Shown here piece after piece: positions 24,071 through 36,644 of a stretch of 64,000 bases of DNA. The DNA is from Triglochin maritima (lineage: Eukaryota; Streptophyta; Magnoliopsida; Alismatales; Juncaginaceae). The DNA lies in the NCBI GenBank assembly GCA_963682175.1, contig OY821775.1, positions 49,138,053 through 49,202,052 of the forward strand, in the 5' to 3' direction. A program made the translations under genes and the position numbers. Position 1 is the first letter of the stretch. Each line of letters begins with the position of its first letter. Under the pieces are notes generated by a model, which worked only from the letters and a program-made list of their open reading frames with translations, ran no database searches and was not told the origin of the DNA.

Positions 24071-24418
24071 AGTGCATATAGAACTCGGCATCACCAATGT
24101 CGAGTTCTCCTTTGAAGAACTCGGCATCACCAGTGTTGAGTTCTCTTTGTTTTTTATTGCCCAACATTTGTCATATTCCACTCGACGTGAGTTGTCAGGA
24201 GAACAGTGATTCAAATAGAACTCGGCATCCCCAGTGTCGAGTTCTATTTGAACTGTTATCCTGACACTCAGATCGTGCATGAGATGAACGGTCAGGAGAA
24301 CAGTGATTCAAAAAGAACTCGACACTAGGGATGCCGAGCTCTATTGGTGTGAACTCGGCACTTGTGATGTCGAGTTCACATTAAGAGAACTCGACATCCT
24401 CAGTGTCGAGTTCTCTCG
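24071..24418. repeat. Cluster of GAACTCGGCA / TGTCGAGTTC hairpin units
   Basis: Six units of about 26-29 bp start at about 24081, 24117, 24217, 24316, 24350 and 24387. Each is an imperfect palindrome, GAACTCGGCA, then a 6-9 base loop, then TGTCGAGTTC, or a close variant. The third sits at the centre of a longer hairpin spanning about 24196-24266, whose arms read GTCAGGAGAACAGT and, inverted, CTGTTATCCTGAC. Part of that arm is duplicated at about 24291. No TIR or target duplication was found around the block. The only open frame, on the minus strand, is made of the repeats. Confidence 0.8.
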
Positions 24419-24430
24419 AAGAGCATTAAT

Positions 24431-27106
24431 TTAACAACTCGATTTTTTTCTCTCATGTTTGACAACAAACACAACAAGGACAATTTCATTTCCTGTTTGA
24501 CAATTTCATTTCTCTCTAATCATGTTTAGCGTTGGGTGAACACTTGGAGGTGATTCCGAGACAATCTAACGTGCAACTGGACTTCCGATTGGTAAAATGA
24601 ATTTGATAATCTCATAGGTATGATGCAATCTATATATTTCAATATTAAATAGTATATTATATATATTGAAATACAATTAGGAAGTTTGTACATAAAATTG
24701 TTGAAAAATACGAAATAATTTTGCTTGCATGTATAATTTAAAAAATATATACACATAAACATGAGAAGAAATCCAACCGTTATGACAGTTTAGACTTCTT
24801 AGGTTGTAAAGTTAATTATTCCTAACTACGTAGTCCCAAAAAAAGTTGGTAATTATGTTTTTTTTTATCTTTATACGATTGCAAGACAAATCTACATTGG
24901 AAGACAAGTCGAAGCCAAACTAATTTTGATCCGAAACAAAACCAAGGTGTGCTGGTCGGATTTGAGTAATTTCATACCTCAAATTTTAGGGGAAGACCTA
25001 AATTCCTTTCGGCTCGATCAACTTTCAGTCGATTATATCAAGGTTTGACCTATCCAATGATGAGATATGATAGATCATGCCCAACTATAGATAGATCGGT
25101 TTCGCCATTATTCTATTAATGTATAATCAATTAGAGAAAAATCGTATTAATTTGCTTTGTTTTCAATTCCATTTCCATCAATAATGTCTCATTAGAGCCT
25201 TTTAACAAGTCCAACCAATGATATGAAAAGTTAGGTATCTAACAACAAATATACGATTTCAAAGTTGGTAATGAGCAATAGCTATCTTGGTAGCAACACA
25301 TTTAGCATCTCCCAAAAGCCACCCCAATCCGATTCTTCATTATCCCGAACACTTGAGATTGTGTTTTGGGGAATATCTAAAGCATATGCATAGATGAGAC
25401 TTAAAGTTGATACCCAAATGCACTTACAAAAGCACCCAAAGATTGGTAGCTTTTCTCATCCAAACATGTGTGATCACAATGAATGGCTCACTCGTACCAT
25501 GAACTATATTATCAACACTTTTCTTTTCTTACATGTGGAGTGTTAGTTGTGGGTAATAATGCAAAGAAAGGTTTCTTCTTTCCACAGGAAGTTGATGGCC
25601 ATTTTCTCCACCCTTCCCTACATGTTATTAGGGAACTCTTAGTATCTAAAAAAATTGTTTCAATTTTTTTTTGGCTGTTTTGTCGTTGTCATCTCTCTTT
25701 GAACCTTATGTGGTCACTATAGAGATGTACCATTTGTCTGAGGTTGAATGCATCACTTAAAAGTAACTCTACTTTATCAGGAATATAAGATCACATTGCA
25801 ACTTTTTTTCAAGTACTGTACTAAATACATGGGAAAAATGACTCATATGATGGAGAAGACTAAAAACAACAGAATAAAAATGAAATAGATAGTAAGAGAA
25901 TATAACAGCCTTGCCATAAGACAACAAGCTAGAACTTAATTACCCTTTATTACTTTGAAAAAAGAAGTCCAATTTTCAACTCAATGTTGACAATAGTTAC
26001 CTATATTAATAGATTTTCACATCTAATTATCAATATATGAACACCATTATAGTGATGATAAAACTCATAATACCATATGGCAAAGTGCTGAAGTCAGACC
26101 ATTAAATATTTATTTACAAATATAAGTTGAATCACTCCAAAATTCTAATAATGCCCTTATGAGGATTATTTTTCTTTGCGCCTCTCACTTTTTGTATATT
26201 CAATGTTTATACCCACGAATGTTCACAATATTAAGCCAAGACAAATGAAACTACAAACTCAAACTTGAATTTGAACTTTAATTAAGTTAAAAGTGCTCAA
26301 ATTATTTTTATCTCAAGACTATATCATTTGGGTTCCATGTACTTTATGCTTAACCTCATTCTAAATTAATTATACCAAAGATACAAAAATATATAGCCAC
26401 TATGCTCAGAGGAGCTTCGCTTTGGTGTAATTAGACTATAACTTCAGGACTTGGAAAAATGTTTTATTCTTTGGAGTAAAATGGAATAAAAAAGCACATT
26501 ATGAAAATGTTTTGATGATTGACACTTGATTTAGGGACTTCTTTAGTGCAATTTACCTGAATGTAAAGTTCCATTTATAATCATTATCAAAGATTTGCTT
26601 TCACCCACCTAAGCAATGATGGGAGGTAAAAATGGTGCTCCAAAATTTCCAAAAGGGAGAAGAATGCATCTAGTTTTGAAGACTTTTCTCCACCTCAAAA
26701 AAGAGGAGTTAAGACCTCCCTCACTTGTTGAATTGAGTTAAGACCTTCCTCCATTGTGGCCTATGCAGTGTAACAAAACGACTTACCAACAACCCCACTT
26801 AGAAGCTATTAGTAACGAGCAAAAATCAAATTACTACCCCACCATAAAAGGTTCCACTTTTTCTTACTTCAGTCGTTTTTTTTATGGCTTTGATCATTGT
26901 TTGATCCATCAGTTAGAAGCTCCTGTGTTGCTGAGACAACAATGTATGTAAAACAAATGCAATTTCAAGATTGGCTTTTTCTTTAATTGAGGGTGTGATT
27001 GGCTTGTAAAAATCTTGAAGTTGAAGTTGAAGCTATGAAATAAATTTCAGGTAATTAGCTTGCCGAAAAGCTCTTAAAAATAGCGGAAGAAGACTAACAA
27101 GGTTCC
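24431..27106. other. Intergenic, no gene recognised
   Basis: AT-rich sequence. Open frames at 25483-25722 and 26754-26951 have no domain, no splice structure and no partner exons. Confidence 0.5.
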
Positions 27107-27114
27107 CTTGAAAG

Positions 27115-27525
27115 TAGACATGTCAATTGGGTCGTGTTCGTGTACTATCGTGTCTGACAGTTCTGCATTCGTGTCAGGATTTCGTGTTATCGTGTATAGT
27201 ATAAATTGAAAATATTTCATCATGTTTAGATTGAAAATAATTATGTGACATGTTATATTGATATTTTTCATTCTAAATAACATCTTAATTGACTATTATC
27301 AAGTAAAAATAATTGATTATCTAATAAAAGATGCAGCTCGTGTCTGTTTCGTGTACAAAAATAACTTATCGTGTTATCGTGTCGTGTTCGTGTCAAATCG
27401 TGTACCAATTATTTTATATTTGTATGTTCACAAAACATCATAATAAATCATTTCAATCATACAAAAAATTCGTGTAAAGTCGTGTCTAAATCGTGTCCGT
27501 GTCGTGTCAAAAATTGACAGGTCTA
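27115..27525. mobile_element. hAT-type MITE, 411 bp
   Basis: The ends are TAGACATGTCAATT and, inverted, TAGACCTGTCAATT. The flanks CTTGAAAG (27107-27114) and CTTGAAGG (27526-27533) are an 8-bp target duplication with one change, as expected for hAT elements. The interior is rich in CGTGT and TCGTGTC words near both ends and AT-rich in the middle. It has no coding capacity. A diverged relative lies at 33345-33735. Confidence 0.8.
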
Positions 27526-27533
27526 CTTGAAGG

Positions 27534-29069
27534 TTCTATAACTTAACTTTTATGGAATTTCCTAGATTACATTTTTGTTCTTTCGAGAGGAAGTTCAGTT
27601 TAACTGAAATAAGTAAATAACCTACCCAAATTGTTTCTACCCTTGCGAAGTGTGATTTGATGACACAATACCCATTCTGTGGAAGGTGGTGAACAAAATG
27701 CAACTTGACGTAAGGGCTTTCGCCAGCGGAGATATTTAAGGACTTCTCATGTTAGAACCCCTCATTTTAATAAATTAGGACACTTTTTTTTTTGTTTTAT
27801 TGTGATCCTATACCATCGTGCCTTACCATCATATTAAAATTCATATAATTCTAACATTTTATTGTTGATACATTATGAGTTATACCTATGTTCGTTTTTA
27901 GCGGAGTCCAAAAATTACTATTCTTTTAAGTCTCAGATTATTGTACTGAGATCCTCTCCAATTCAAGGAGAATTTGATCTCAGCCATCCAAAGAAAATCA
28001 ATGGCTAGGATCGTAGAGTTCAGTATTACTCATAAATCTCTTGGAAAGAAAGATGATTAATAGAGAGAATATATTTTCTTTTGCAATTTTCACAGAGATT
28101 ACCTTAAATGCATTTGTAATCAAAGATTATCAATAAAAATAAAATATTACGTTTGTACATTTCACACATATTGACTTATTGAGTTGTTCATACTTCTAGT
28201 CTATGAGAAATTGCAAACAATTATCACATTTTCAGATCATAGATTAACCTGAAACAACTTTTATTACGACAGGGTGGTGTTGTGTACATCTAACCCCTTA
28301 CCTCGCCTCTTCAAGAGCCTTTTAAAGGATTTGAGGTGGCATTGACGTTGATGACCACGTATCAAATCAGAACCTGGCTTATTGCACAGATTTAAGTTGA
28401 ATACACCTACTAGAAAGAAGATATGAATGTATTCAATATATTATTTTATTAAATAGGTATATAAAATTGTTACGCAATAGGGTTCAGCGGTTTCAAGTCT
28501 GAAACCACATACTACGACCTTAACATAATGCGAATCCATAAATGGTTGTAGTGTTGTACATTACAGTAACATTGAAGGGTATATATTTACTAAATGTTTT
28601 GGGCAGGTGCATACATGAAATTTCAAGGTATTGACGTATTACAAACATATGTCTAAATCATATCCCAATGGAAGCCAATGGAAACGATCAGTCGTCCACC
28701 GCAGGCTTATGTAAGGTATAAAACATTGGATGGAAGGATAAGATAAATTTACAGAACGAAGAACAAACTGACCGCTTAACTTCCTTGAAGTTAACAAAAA
28801 TAACAATCAGAAGTATAACCACCCCGCATTGTCTCTCATTTGCATAAACTTAATCACATCAAAATACCAAATATTGATTGTTAATTTTTCAAAATCTTAA
28901 ACCAAATAAATCAGAAAACTGTCACCGGATGCCTCAAGCAAATGTCGAAGCCCAGCATTTTTCACTGAAATAAACACCACATTTGTTTGAAACATGAACA
29001 AATCATGGTTTCATAGACACTTAAATAGCATGCCTTACCTTCTGATAGCAATTGCTAAGAGAGAGAAAA
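27534..29069. other. Intergenic, 3' flank of the PITH gene
   Basis: No gene recognised. The part next to 29070 is probably the 3' UTR of the minus-strand PITH gene. Confidence 0.45.
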
Positions 29070-32000
29070 CTAGTGCTCTTCAATCTTTTTCAAGTCCTTC
29101 ATGTTTGTAGTGTCCACCCTATACAAAACCGAATCGTGCTAAATTAGTGACAGAAAATCTTCCACAAAGTAGTATACTTCAGGAGACTCTATAAGCTGAC
29201 TCAACTGGTATTGAATCAATAAAGAAGTCATTTCATTGGGACAACTTGCATTGTCTTATTTCAATAATACTATAATTGTTTTACTGAAGTAATGCCATGT
29301 ATAATGATATTAGTCTATCTGTAATAACCAAACATGTACTTTATTCAGTTTCACTGTGAAATATAAAAAAAAATACGGATGAAAGATGGAATATTTGACA
29401 TAATGAACGGCCAAAAGTCTCACAAGACCAAGGTAAGCAGAGAAGGCACGAGTATACGAAATTGTAGGAAATAATTAGTTAGTAATTGGTTTTTCCCACA
29501 AAAAATGACTCAAATGAAATATACATACAAACCCATATGCGCTAAGACCAACCTATCCATAGGACCATACCATTTGAGCCAGTCATCACTCTCAAGTCTC
29601 ACCCCCAACAACTCCCTCTCTCACAAGTTCACAACAACTATTAAGTATTAACTCAACAGAGACAATTAACAAATGACAAAGCTCACTAATTACCGGGAAA
29701 TTGAATGTCATGGCTCACTTGAAATGTATAAAAAAGTAAAAAAAAAAATCTAAGGCAGAATGTCAACATCAATGATACCAAAGAGCCTCTAAGGAGAAAA
29801 AATAAATGAGAATGTCAAAACCAGTAGATGCAATTCTCATAACTCGCACTCATAATATGTCTACTACCATTACGAAGTGACTTCAGCAAGAAGTTGTGGT
29901 TTCTGAAAAAGCTTTTTATCAAGAAAATACTAAACATCAAATCATAACATATGGAATTAAAAATTATCCTATAACCTTAAAAGGGAGGCAATTTTCAATG
30001 GTAAAAAAGGCAAATTCGTGTTTCTTAACTAGTAATTTTGATCTTATTTGGATCTTGTGTATTTACTATTGTTGTGGACTTAAAGTGACAATCTTTAGTG
30101 GCAAAGAGGTTGCATATGATGGAGGCTGAATCAAAAGGATTAAGTCAAGTCGATGAGTTTAACTCAAAGTGGTAAGAGAATAACACATGTTTTATAATGA
30201 ATGTTCGTTCTTGAAATGAAGCAAGGCAACAATTGAAGAGTAAATTACTTTTTAATTCATAAATCATGAAATTTTGTAATTTATAAAATTAACTTCCAGA
30301 TACACCATATACACAAAGTCATTCCGGGAGCAAATAATATGGATCAAAAGTAGGGTGCAAACAGAAGCAATCTCCATGGATAATCCGTATCAAAATCTTT
30401 TTTTAATGATAATAGATATTAGATAACATGTTTCCTTACCCAAGCAGACACAACTAACAACATTAATCTATAAAAAAATTGGGTATATATACGAACTTGG
30501 TTCTTAAAGTCATGCACGGATACAAATAAAACTAAATGATTTGCTACAGTAATCCTTATTCAAGTAATGGGATAAATTCGACTCGAGTAAATATCAGTTA
30601 CCCTTTCTTGTTTTGGATTAAAAATCGTCATATCTACCAGGAGTGACTTTAACAGTTATTATGACAGCCACAACCTTCTATAATAATGATTCTCGTATCT
30701 GTGTTGTCTAAGCACATGGCACATGCAAATATTGTTTCAAGAAATCAGTGGAATCATTTGACAGAAACACAAATGGAAAAAGTAAGACATGGACTGGTTG
30801 CTTTTTAGCTTTAAAATGAAAAACGGAAATTTGAAAGGAATAGCATAAAAGTTAGACTTACGTTGTCCCGTGAAAAATTATCTTTTGAACTTTGGTGGTA
30901 TCGGTTTCACCTTGGTTATCCTCGATGAAAATAGTCAAGCTGAAAATTTTCACTAGGCTTAGAAACAAAAAATAGCCTCTTACCACCAATATATAAGAAT
31001 GTCAGAACAACCTACCTGCGGACATTCTGAAACTTTACATACTTCAAGACAACAGGTTTCCCCTGTGAAGAAGAAAAAATTATGATAAAAACTGCATAAA
31101 TCCTACGAGATTATATTTTACAGTTACTACTTACTACCAACACTTACCTTCAGGTTGTCCGGTGACAATTCAAATGAATCACTTGGTGGATAATCATTAA
31201 CATTACTGCAGGATTTGGAGAGACACAACGTTTAGTAGTGCAGTTTATTTTTGAAAAAGAACAGAAAAAACATCACCTGAAGCCCATATTTTCTTTGTTT
31301 GTAAAAAGCTTCACATTCTTGGGACCTGCTAATAAAGAAAGTAACCAGTGGCTAATCTAACGTCTCTTGCTAATGCTAAATAATTTATAAAAAAACAATG
31401 CAGCAACAAGAGCATGAAAATTTTCTATGGGTTAGATATCTTTATCTGCTCAAGTTTTTAGCTACTATTGTCAAGAAAGAGGAAAACAGATAACAAATTT
31501 GTGAGATGAAATCATCACCTAAACGTTTTTTTTTCATTTTTCTCAAATAATGTGAAACATCAAAGGTGATGTGTTAACCAATCTTTTAGGTTACACAATT
31601 GATGTTGGGGATATTTTGTCATGCCAAAATATTTAAATGCTAATAATTGTGAAAGATAATTCACTGGATTAGCACAATGTACATGAAGAACATACTAACG
31701 GAAGTGTTGTCTTTTCAGGGTTACCTTGATACTCTAAAACTTCAATTTGTGATACTTGGAATAATGCTTTGATCAATAATACTAAATTATTCTAAATATT
31801 TTTTCATATAAACTTCAAGTTTCTAATATAGCTTCAACATGATTATTTTCTACCTCCAAGATGTTTAGGTGCAATCAGGTCCATGAAGAACCCCTTGCAG
31901 AGTGTTTTTATTTACAAAAAGCCCAACATCCACCATCAAAACTAGTTATCTAATCAAAATTCACTCTTTCAGTTTTCAATATTCAAACTGTAAATATGAA

Positions 32001-33218
32001 AAGCAACTAAAATAATTGGAACTAAAACTAATTCCACCAATGGTATGCATAACCTAGACTTGGAAACCATCTAAGCATAAGAAAAAAGTAACTGAAATTA
32101 AGTCATTATTAGGTAGTAGAACGAAGTAATTACCATCTTCTTCAGGCCCAGCAAAAAGAACCGAATGCAACTTCACAACTTGAGTGAAAGGAATGTACAT
32201 AAGAAGCTGCTCATCGGCATCACTCTGGAGATGCAAACCCTCATCTTCCCTGTAACCCTGATAAAGCATACCAATACAAAACATCATACACCAACTCAAA
32301 TCCCTTGCAGTATGCAGTTCACCATTTTTTTATCAATAATATCTAATCTAACAATGTTAATAAGTATATAGGCATTCAAATTTAAGTCAATGTCAACTGA
32401 ATCATTTACCAACATATATAAAAAATCTCTACAACAGAACCAATGTCAAGCGTATAAACAACTAAATCCACCAGGCAGATAGCCTCGGTACACATGTCAT
32501 TCTCAACACATAATGTGAAACCACAATTTGGTTCCTAACTGTTGGACATGAAATCGAAATCAAACATTCGAGAAACCCAATTTTTGAGCATCCTAGGAAT
32601 CCAGATACCACTATTTATGATTTAGATTTTTGAACCAAACATCATCTCTGCAACCACGCCAAACACAAAACCCTAAAACAATTCCAAATTGGAACACCAC
32701 ACCACTAAAATCGCCCAGAAAAAAAACCATCTTTGTCCCGACAAAACAATCCCAAGCCCCTAAAACTTAAAATTCCCGGTAAACGCCAATTCGAAATCCT
32801 AAAGATCCCAATTAAGCACACCACACTACTTAAACCCACCAAAAATCCCATCTTTCCACCATAAATCAATCCCAAACCCCCTAAAAACCCCTACTTTCGG
32901 GCAAAACACAATCTCCACGAGCACTTCAAACAAACAAACAAAAAACCCTAGAAAACTCCAATCTAGCACAACACACCACCCAAAACCCCATCTTTCCACC
33001 GAAACCCTAAACTCCCAAAATCGCACCTGCTTGAGGGCGTTGGCTAGGGGGTGCGCGCTGTTCTGGTTGAGGCACTCGACTCCGGTCCAATCGACGAAGT
33101 CGAGCAGGTCGACCTACAGATCAAGAAGAACCTGAGCCTTAGATTTAGGGTTAGGACGCGAAAAAGGTGGGATCTTTGTAAGAAAACGTGCCTGGTTTCG
33201 AGGGATCGCGGCGGTCAT
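29070..33218 (-). CDS. PITH domain-containing protein
   Basis: Eight exons join in phase: 33218-33192, 33113-33027, 32257-32134, 31325-31277, 31205-31148, 31062-31016, 30939-30862 and 29118-29070. The product is 172 residues. Matching phrases are [72 protein letters not shown] and a C-terminal [11 protein letters not shown]. This is the layout of the small plant PITH proteins related to Arabidopsis At3g04780. PITH domains are known from thioredoxin-like proteins and bind the proteasome in TXNL1; the role of the plant protein is not established. Intron 1 begins GC rather than GT (CAG, then GCACGT). The only nearby GT gives the wrong frame. The start was chosen because its nine codons align with the known N-terminus. 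Confidence 0.9.
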
Positions 33219-34295
33219 GGCGGAAGGACGACGGAGACGAGAGCGAGAGGAGTTGGAATTTGGAAGTGGGATTGATTCGGGAGAGAGAGAGAATCTCGGA
33301 GGTATTTATAGGGTCGTGGGTATGGTTGGTGGGCTTCTTGGACCCATATTAAAATATCACGTTACGACCCGAAAATTCTTTAGTCATATTAAGATTTCGT
33401 GTCGTCATGTTAAGTACAATTTAAAAAAAATCATCATGTTTAGATTGAAAATAGTTAAGTGATATATTATATTGACATTTTTCTTTCTAATTAACATATT
33501 AATTGATCATTATCATGTAAAAACAATTGATTACCTAACAAAAGATGTTATTCGTGTCAGTTTCGTGTAAAAAACTAAAATAAAATGTAATTGTGTCGTG
33601 TTCATGTCAAACGGTGTTTTTTATGTTTATATCTTCATAAATCATCATAATAATGCATTTCAACCACACACACAAATTTGTATCATGTCGTGTAAAAATT
33701 GTGTCATCATGTCATGTCGTGTCAGAAATTGTCTGGCATAATTGCAATAAACTGATATGATAATTTTGTGTATGGATACATATTTTTGTACACGATAAAA
33801 ACATGATATGTTATTGTGTTCAAGTAACTCACAGTTATTTATAAAGTCGTGGATTTGGTTGTTGGGTTATTGGGGGTAAGATTTAGATTTCAATTCTTTT
33901 TGTAGGTCAATCAAAACCTATCACGACACTACCACGCACAAGATAAATTAGTGTCTCTGTACACGGGAACATAATAAAGATACACGAGATATTATTGTGC
34001 TCAAGTATGTGTAGATAACACAATAAACATACAAAACATGATTTGTGTACTTGGTTGTCAATAGGAGTGTACTAGTACACATATATACTCCTAAATGGGA
34101 ACATGCATGGGTATGTACTCACTTTCCCTACGTCATATCCGTTCACGTAGAAGGTATAATGGTTGCAGGTAAACAATATGGTTTTGTGTACCTATACCCG
34201 TGGGGTAAACGAAATAGCTAAATGGATAATACATTAATACATGTCCATTAATTTACCACCGTAATCGTAGGTTGTATGTAATAATCCTAAACCCA
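33219..34295. other. Promoter side of the PITH gene and repeat remnants
   Basis: The first 100 bp hold a GA/CT-rich stretch typical of a plant 5' UTR. After the MITE relative at 33345-33735 there are further CGTGT-like fragments to about 34.0 kb. No gene is seen. Confidence 0.4.
33345..33735. mobile_element. Degenerate relative of the 27.1-kb hAT MITE
   Basis: It shares TCATGTTTAGATTGAAAATA, ATATTGACATTTTTC, AATTGATCATTATCA and ATCATAATAA in the same order as 27115-27525. The outer ends have decayed, and I cannot place a target duplication. Confidence 0.6.
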
Positions 34296-36434
34296 TCTTA
34301 GGGTCTTAATGGTGATTAGGGAGGAGTATGGTGGGTCTTGACTTTTGTGGCTTAGAGAGAGATAGGTGATGGTGTAGGGGATGGGTGGAGGTCTGGGCGG
34401 GGAGTGTAGGGGAATGGTGAGGGTGTTGCTTGGGGTTTGGTCTTGGTTAAAAGCAAAGTCATCCCACTCCTCCGTTCTTCTTCCTCTCCAATTTCTTCTC
34501 TCTCACTCATCTCTCACTTTCTTTCCTCTTTTCGGCGACGCAGAGAAGGTGGCAGGAGCTCCGACGGTTGGTGGCAAGTGTGGGCGAGAGGCTTGAGGCG
34601 TGTGGTGTGACGCAAGGACGAGGGCAGGCATTCGAGGTTGCAGACCGGAGGTGAAGGTGTGTGATCTCCGACGTGCGTCGGCAACCGCGAGAGGAAGGTA
34701 TGTCGGCTTATTAGTTTATTTTGTTGCTCACTCGTGAGGGGGTGATGTAGTGGTCGGTCGCGGGAGGTCGAAGACCCCACCGGCGGCGAGAAACAACGTA
34801 AAATCCTTGGCTGGCGCAAGGTTGTTGTTGACCAACGATCGACCGGTTCCTTTGGGTGGTCGATCGGTTAGTGTTTTTACCCGACTTTAACCAACACCGG
34901 TCGAACAATGTCTTGTGGCGGTCGATCGGTAGTGCGTGTGCTGGTGGGTCGGGGGTTTGCCTGTTGGTTTTCAGTCGACCGTTCCTATTGTTGGTTCGAC
35001 CGGCACTTAAGTTGCCTTATATACTGTTCGACCGTTTTTATTTACTGTTTGACCGATTGATGACTTAGAACTGCTAGGATACCTTGGTAGTTTTTGGTCG
35101 ACTGTGACCCCTGAGTTGGTCGACCGTTAGTATTGTATGATTTTGACCAGACTCCGGATTTTGACCACGTATCGGTCGACCAGTTTTAGACTCTTGTTCA
35201 ATCGTTGGGACTTAGGTTAGGCGTAGAGAGTTCGACCGTTGCAGACTTTCGATCGACCGGACCCATGGGAACGGTCGACCGGATTGCCTCTTTTGGTCGA
35301 CCGTTTGTGCGCAGAACTGAATTCTCGGTCCTTGTATAATGTCAACTATGTCCACGGAAACCTGTGTCCTCGCGCTAGTGCGTGAGCCGGGAGGTGATGG
35401 CGGGCGCGTTACGCGTGTCAACCCATGGACCGTCGTGTGGAAGAGTGTGGGTATTCAGGACGTGTCACCTCCGTGTATGAATCGTGACTTAATGTGATGG
35501 ATTTTTGGACTCATAGTAAAGTAGCAGGCATGATGGATCGCAGATCCCAATGTATGATGATGTGCGGCTCATGGAGCCTGATGACCTGGCGGACTTCGGT
35601 CCGGAACCATATGATGCAGTGTTGGACGTATGTTGGACCACCGATGATGTCTCGGTGATGTCGTCGATGCTGTGTCGGTGATACCGCTGATGCTGTTCCG
35701 GCGATGATGGGACGATGTTGTTTTCGCTATGATGTTTGATGGGCCGATGTTGTTCCGTCTATCTTTTCCTCAGCTGGGCACCTACTGAGATAATTGATGA
35801 ACCAACCGAGCGACAGCTCCGTTGGTGTGGTTTGACCACAATAGTTACAGATCTGTTTCTCATGGCGTGAACCTTGCGAGCGCTCCTTGCCGAACCTCAT
35901 GATTAGTATAGTCGCGTGTGGGGAGCGTCACGTATTGTTCTATTAGACCGTATGTGCATACGGTAGGTCTCCGATGGAGACCCGATGATGATTGTCGGAC
36001 TGATGTTCTGTTTTACCCTTTGTGGGAATTATTTTCCATACTATTTGTGACATGACATGTTACTAGTATGATAGGTGCATTTGTACTACTGCATTCATAT
36101 AAGTGAGCTTGACATACGGGGTTTCATTATAGAAACTCACGCATTGTTGTTGCATTTTTTTATTTCAGGACCGCAGTAGGTCCAGTTGGGTGGTGACGGT
36201 GGGGGCGCGCATTTTGGGACCGAGATCCTCTCGGTCGGATCATTGCGGTCGTCATGATTACTTGTACTTTCTTTTGTTATATCTGATGTAATCATGTAGT
36301 TTTTGACAAACTCTGATGTAATATGATGCACCGTTAGAATATTTTATTTGAAGTAACAGTCTCGTCTTTTGATTATTGGTCTCTGGTATCTTCGATGATA
36401 AATTTTAAATTTTTCGTTGTTTCGAGATGTTACA
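34296..36434. repeat. LTR-like repeat, copy A
   Basis: It is an inverted relative of the block at 38337-40248. Both share the terminal word TGTAACATC (here inverted, GATGTTACA, ending at 36434), a block with GGTCGTCATGATTACTTGT, a block with GGATC(G)C(A/G)GATCCCAA, and a dense array of GTCGACCG motifs. TG/CA-like ends suggest an LTR. There is no clear target duplication and no internal retrotransposon domain beside it, so it may be a diverged solo LTR. The left border is approximate. Confidence 0.6.
34830..35310. repeat. Array of about 15 GTCGACCG-type palindromic motifs (copy A)
   Basis: The perfect form is CGGTCGACCG. Variants include GGTCGATCGG, GTTCGACCG and GGTCGACTG. They occur about every 30-35 bp with non-repetitive sequence between them. 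Confidence 0.85.
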
Positions 36435-36644
36435 TTGTAGCTCGCAGGAATTAGCCAATACGGGTGTAAATGAGTTAAATGAAGACAAACTCTTCACGTT
36501 CAATCTTAGTTTATCTACTGATTGAGTCCAACACCAAGGTAGCTTGTTGAGGTCTTGAGACTTGAAACTTTGTTTCTTCTCGGTAAGTTTCAAGGCATCG
36601 AGAATGGCACGACTAGATTTTGCAAACTTCTCACTCCCAGGCAT
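36435..36644 (-). pseudogene. Unrecognised 70-codon fragment cut by LTR-like copy A
   Basis: An open frame starts at ATG 36644 (MPGSEKFAKSS) and reads through LNKLPWCWTQSVDKL to NSCELQ. There it runs directly into the TGTAACATC terminus of the repeat at 36434. The composition looks protein-like, but I do not recognise the family. It could be the 5' part of a host gene disrupted by the insertion, or chance. No matching continuation was found on the far side of the repeat. Confidence 0.3.

Noticed and set aside
29896..30129. 77-codon plus-strand open frame
   Set aside because: It lies in the last intron of the PITH gene, has no domain and sits in AT-rich sequence.
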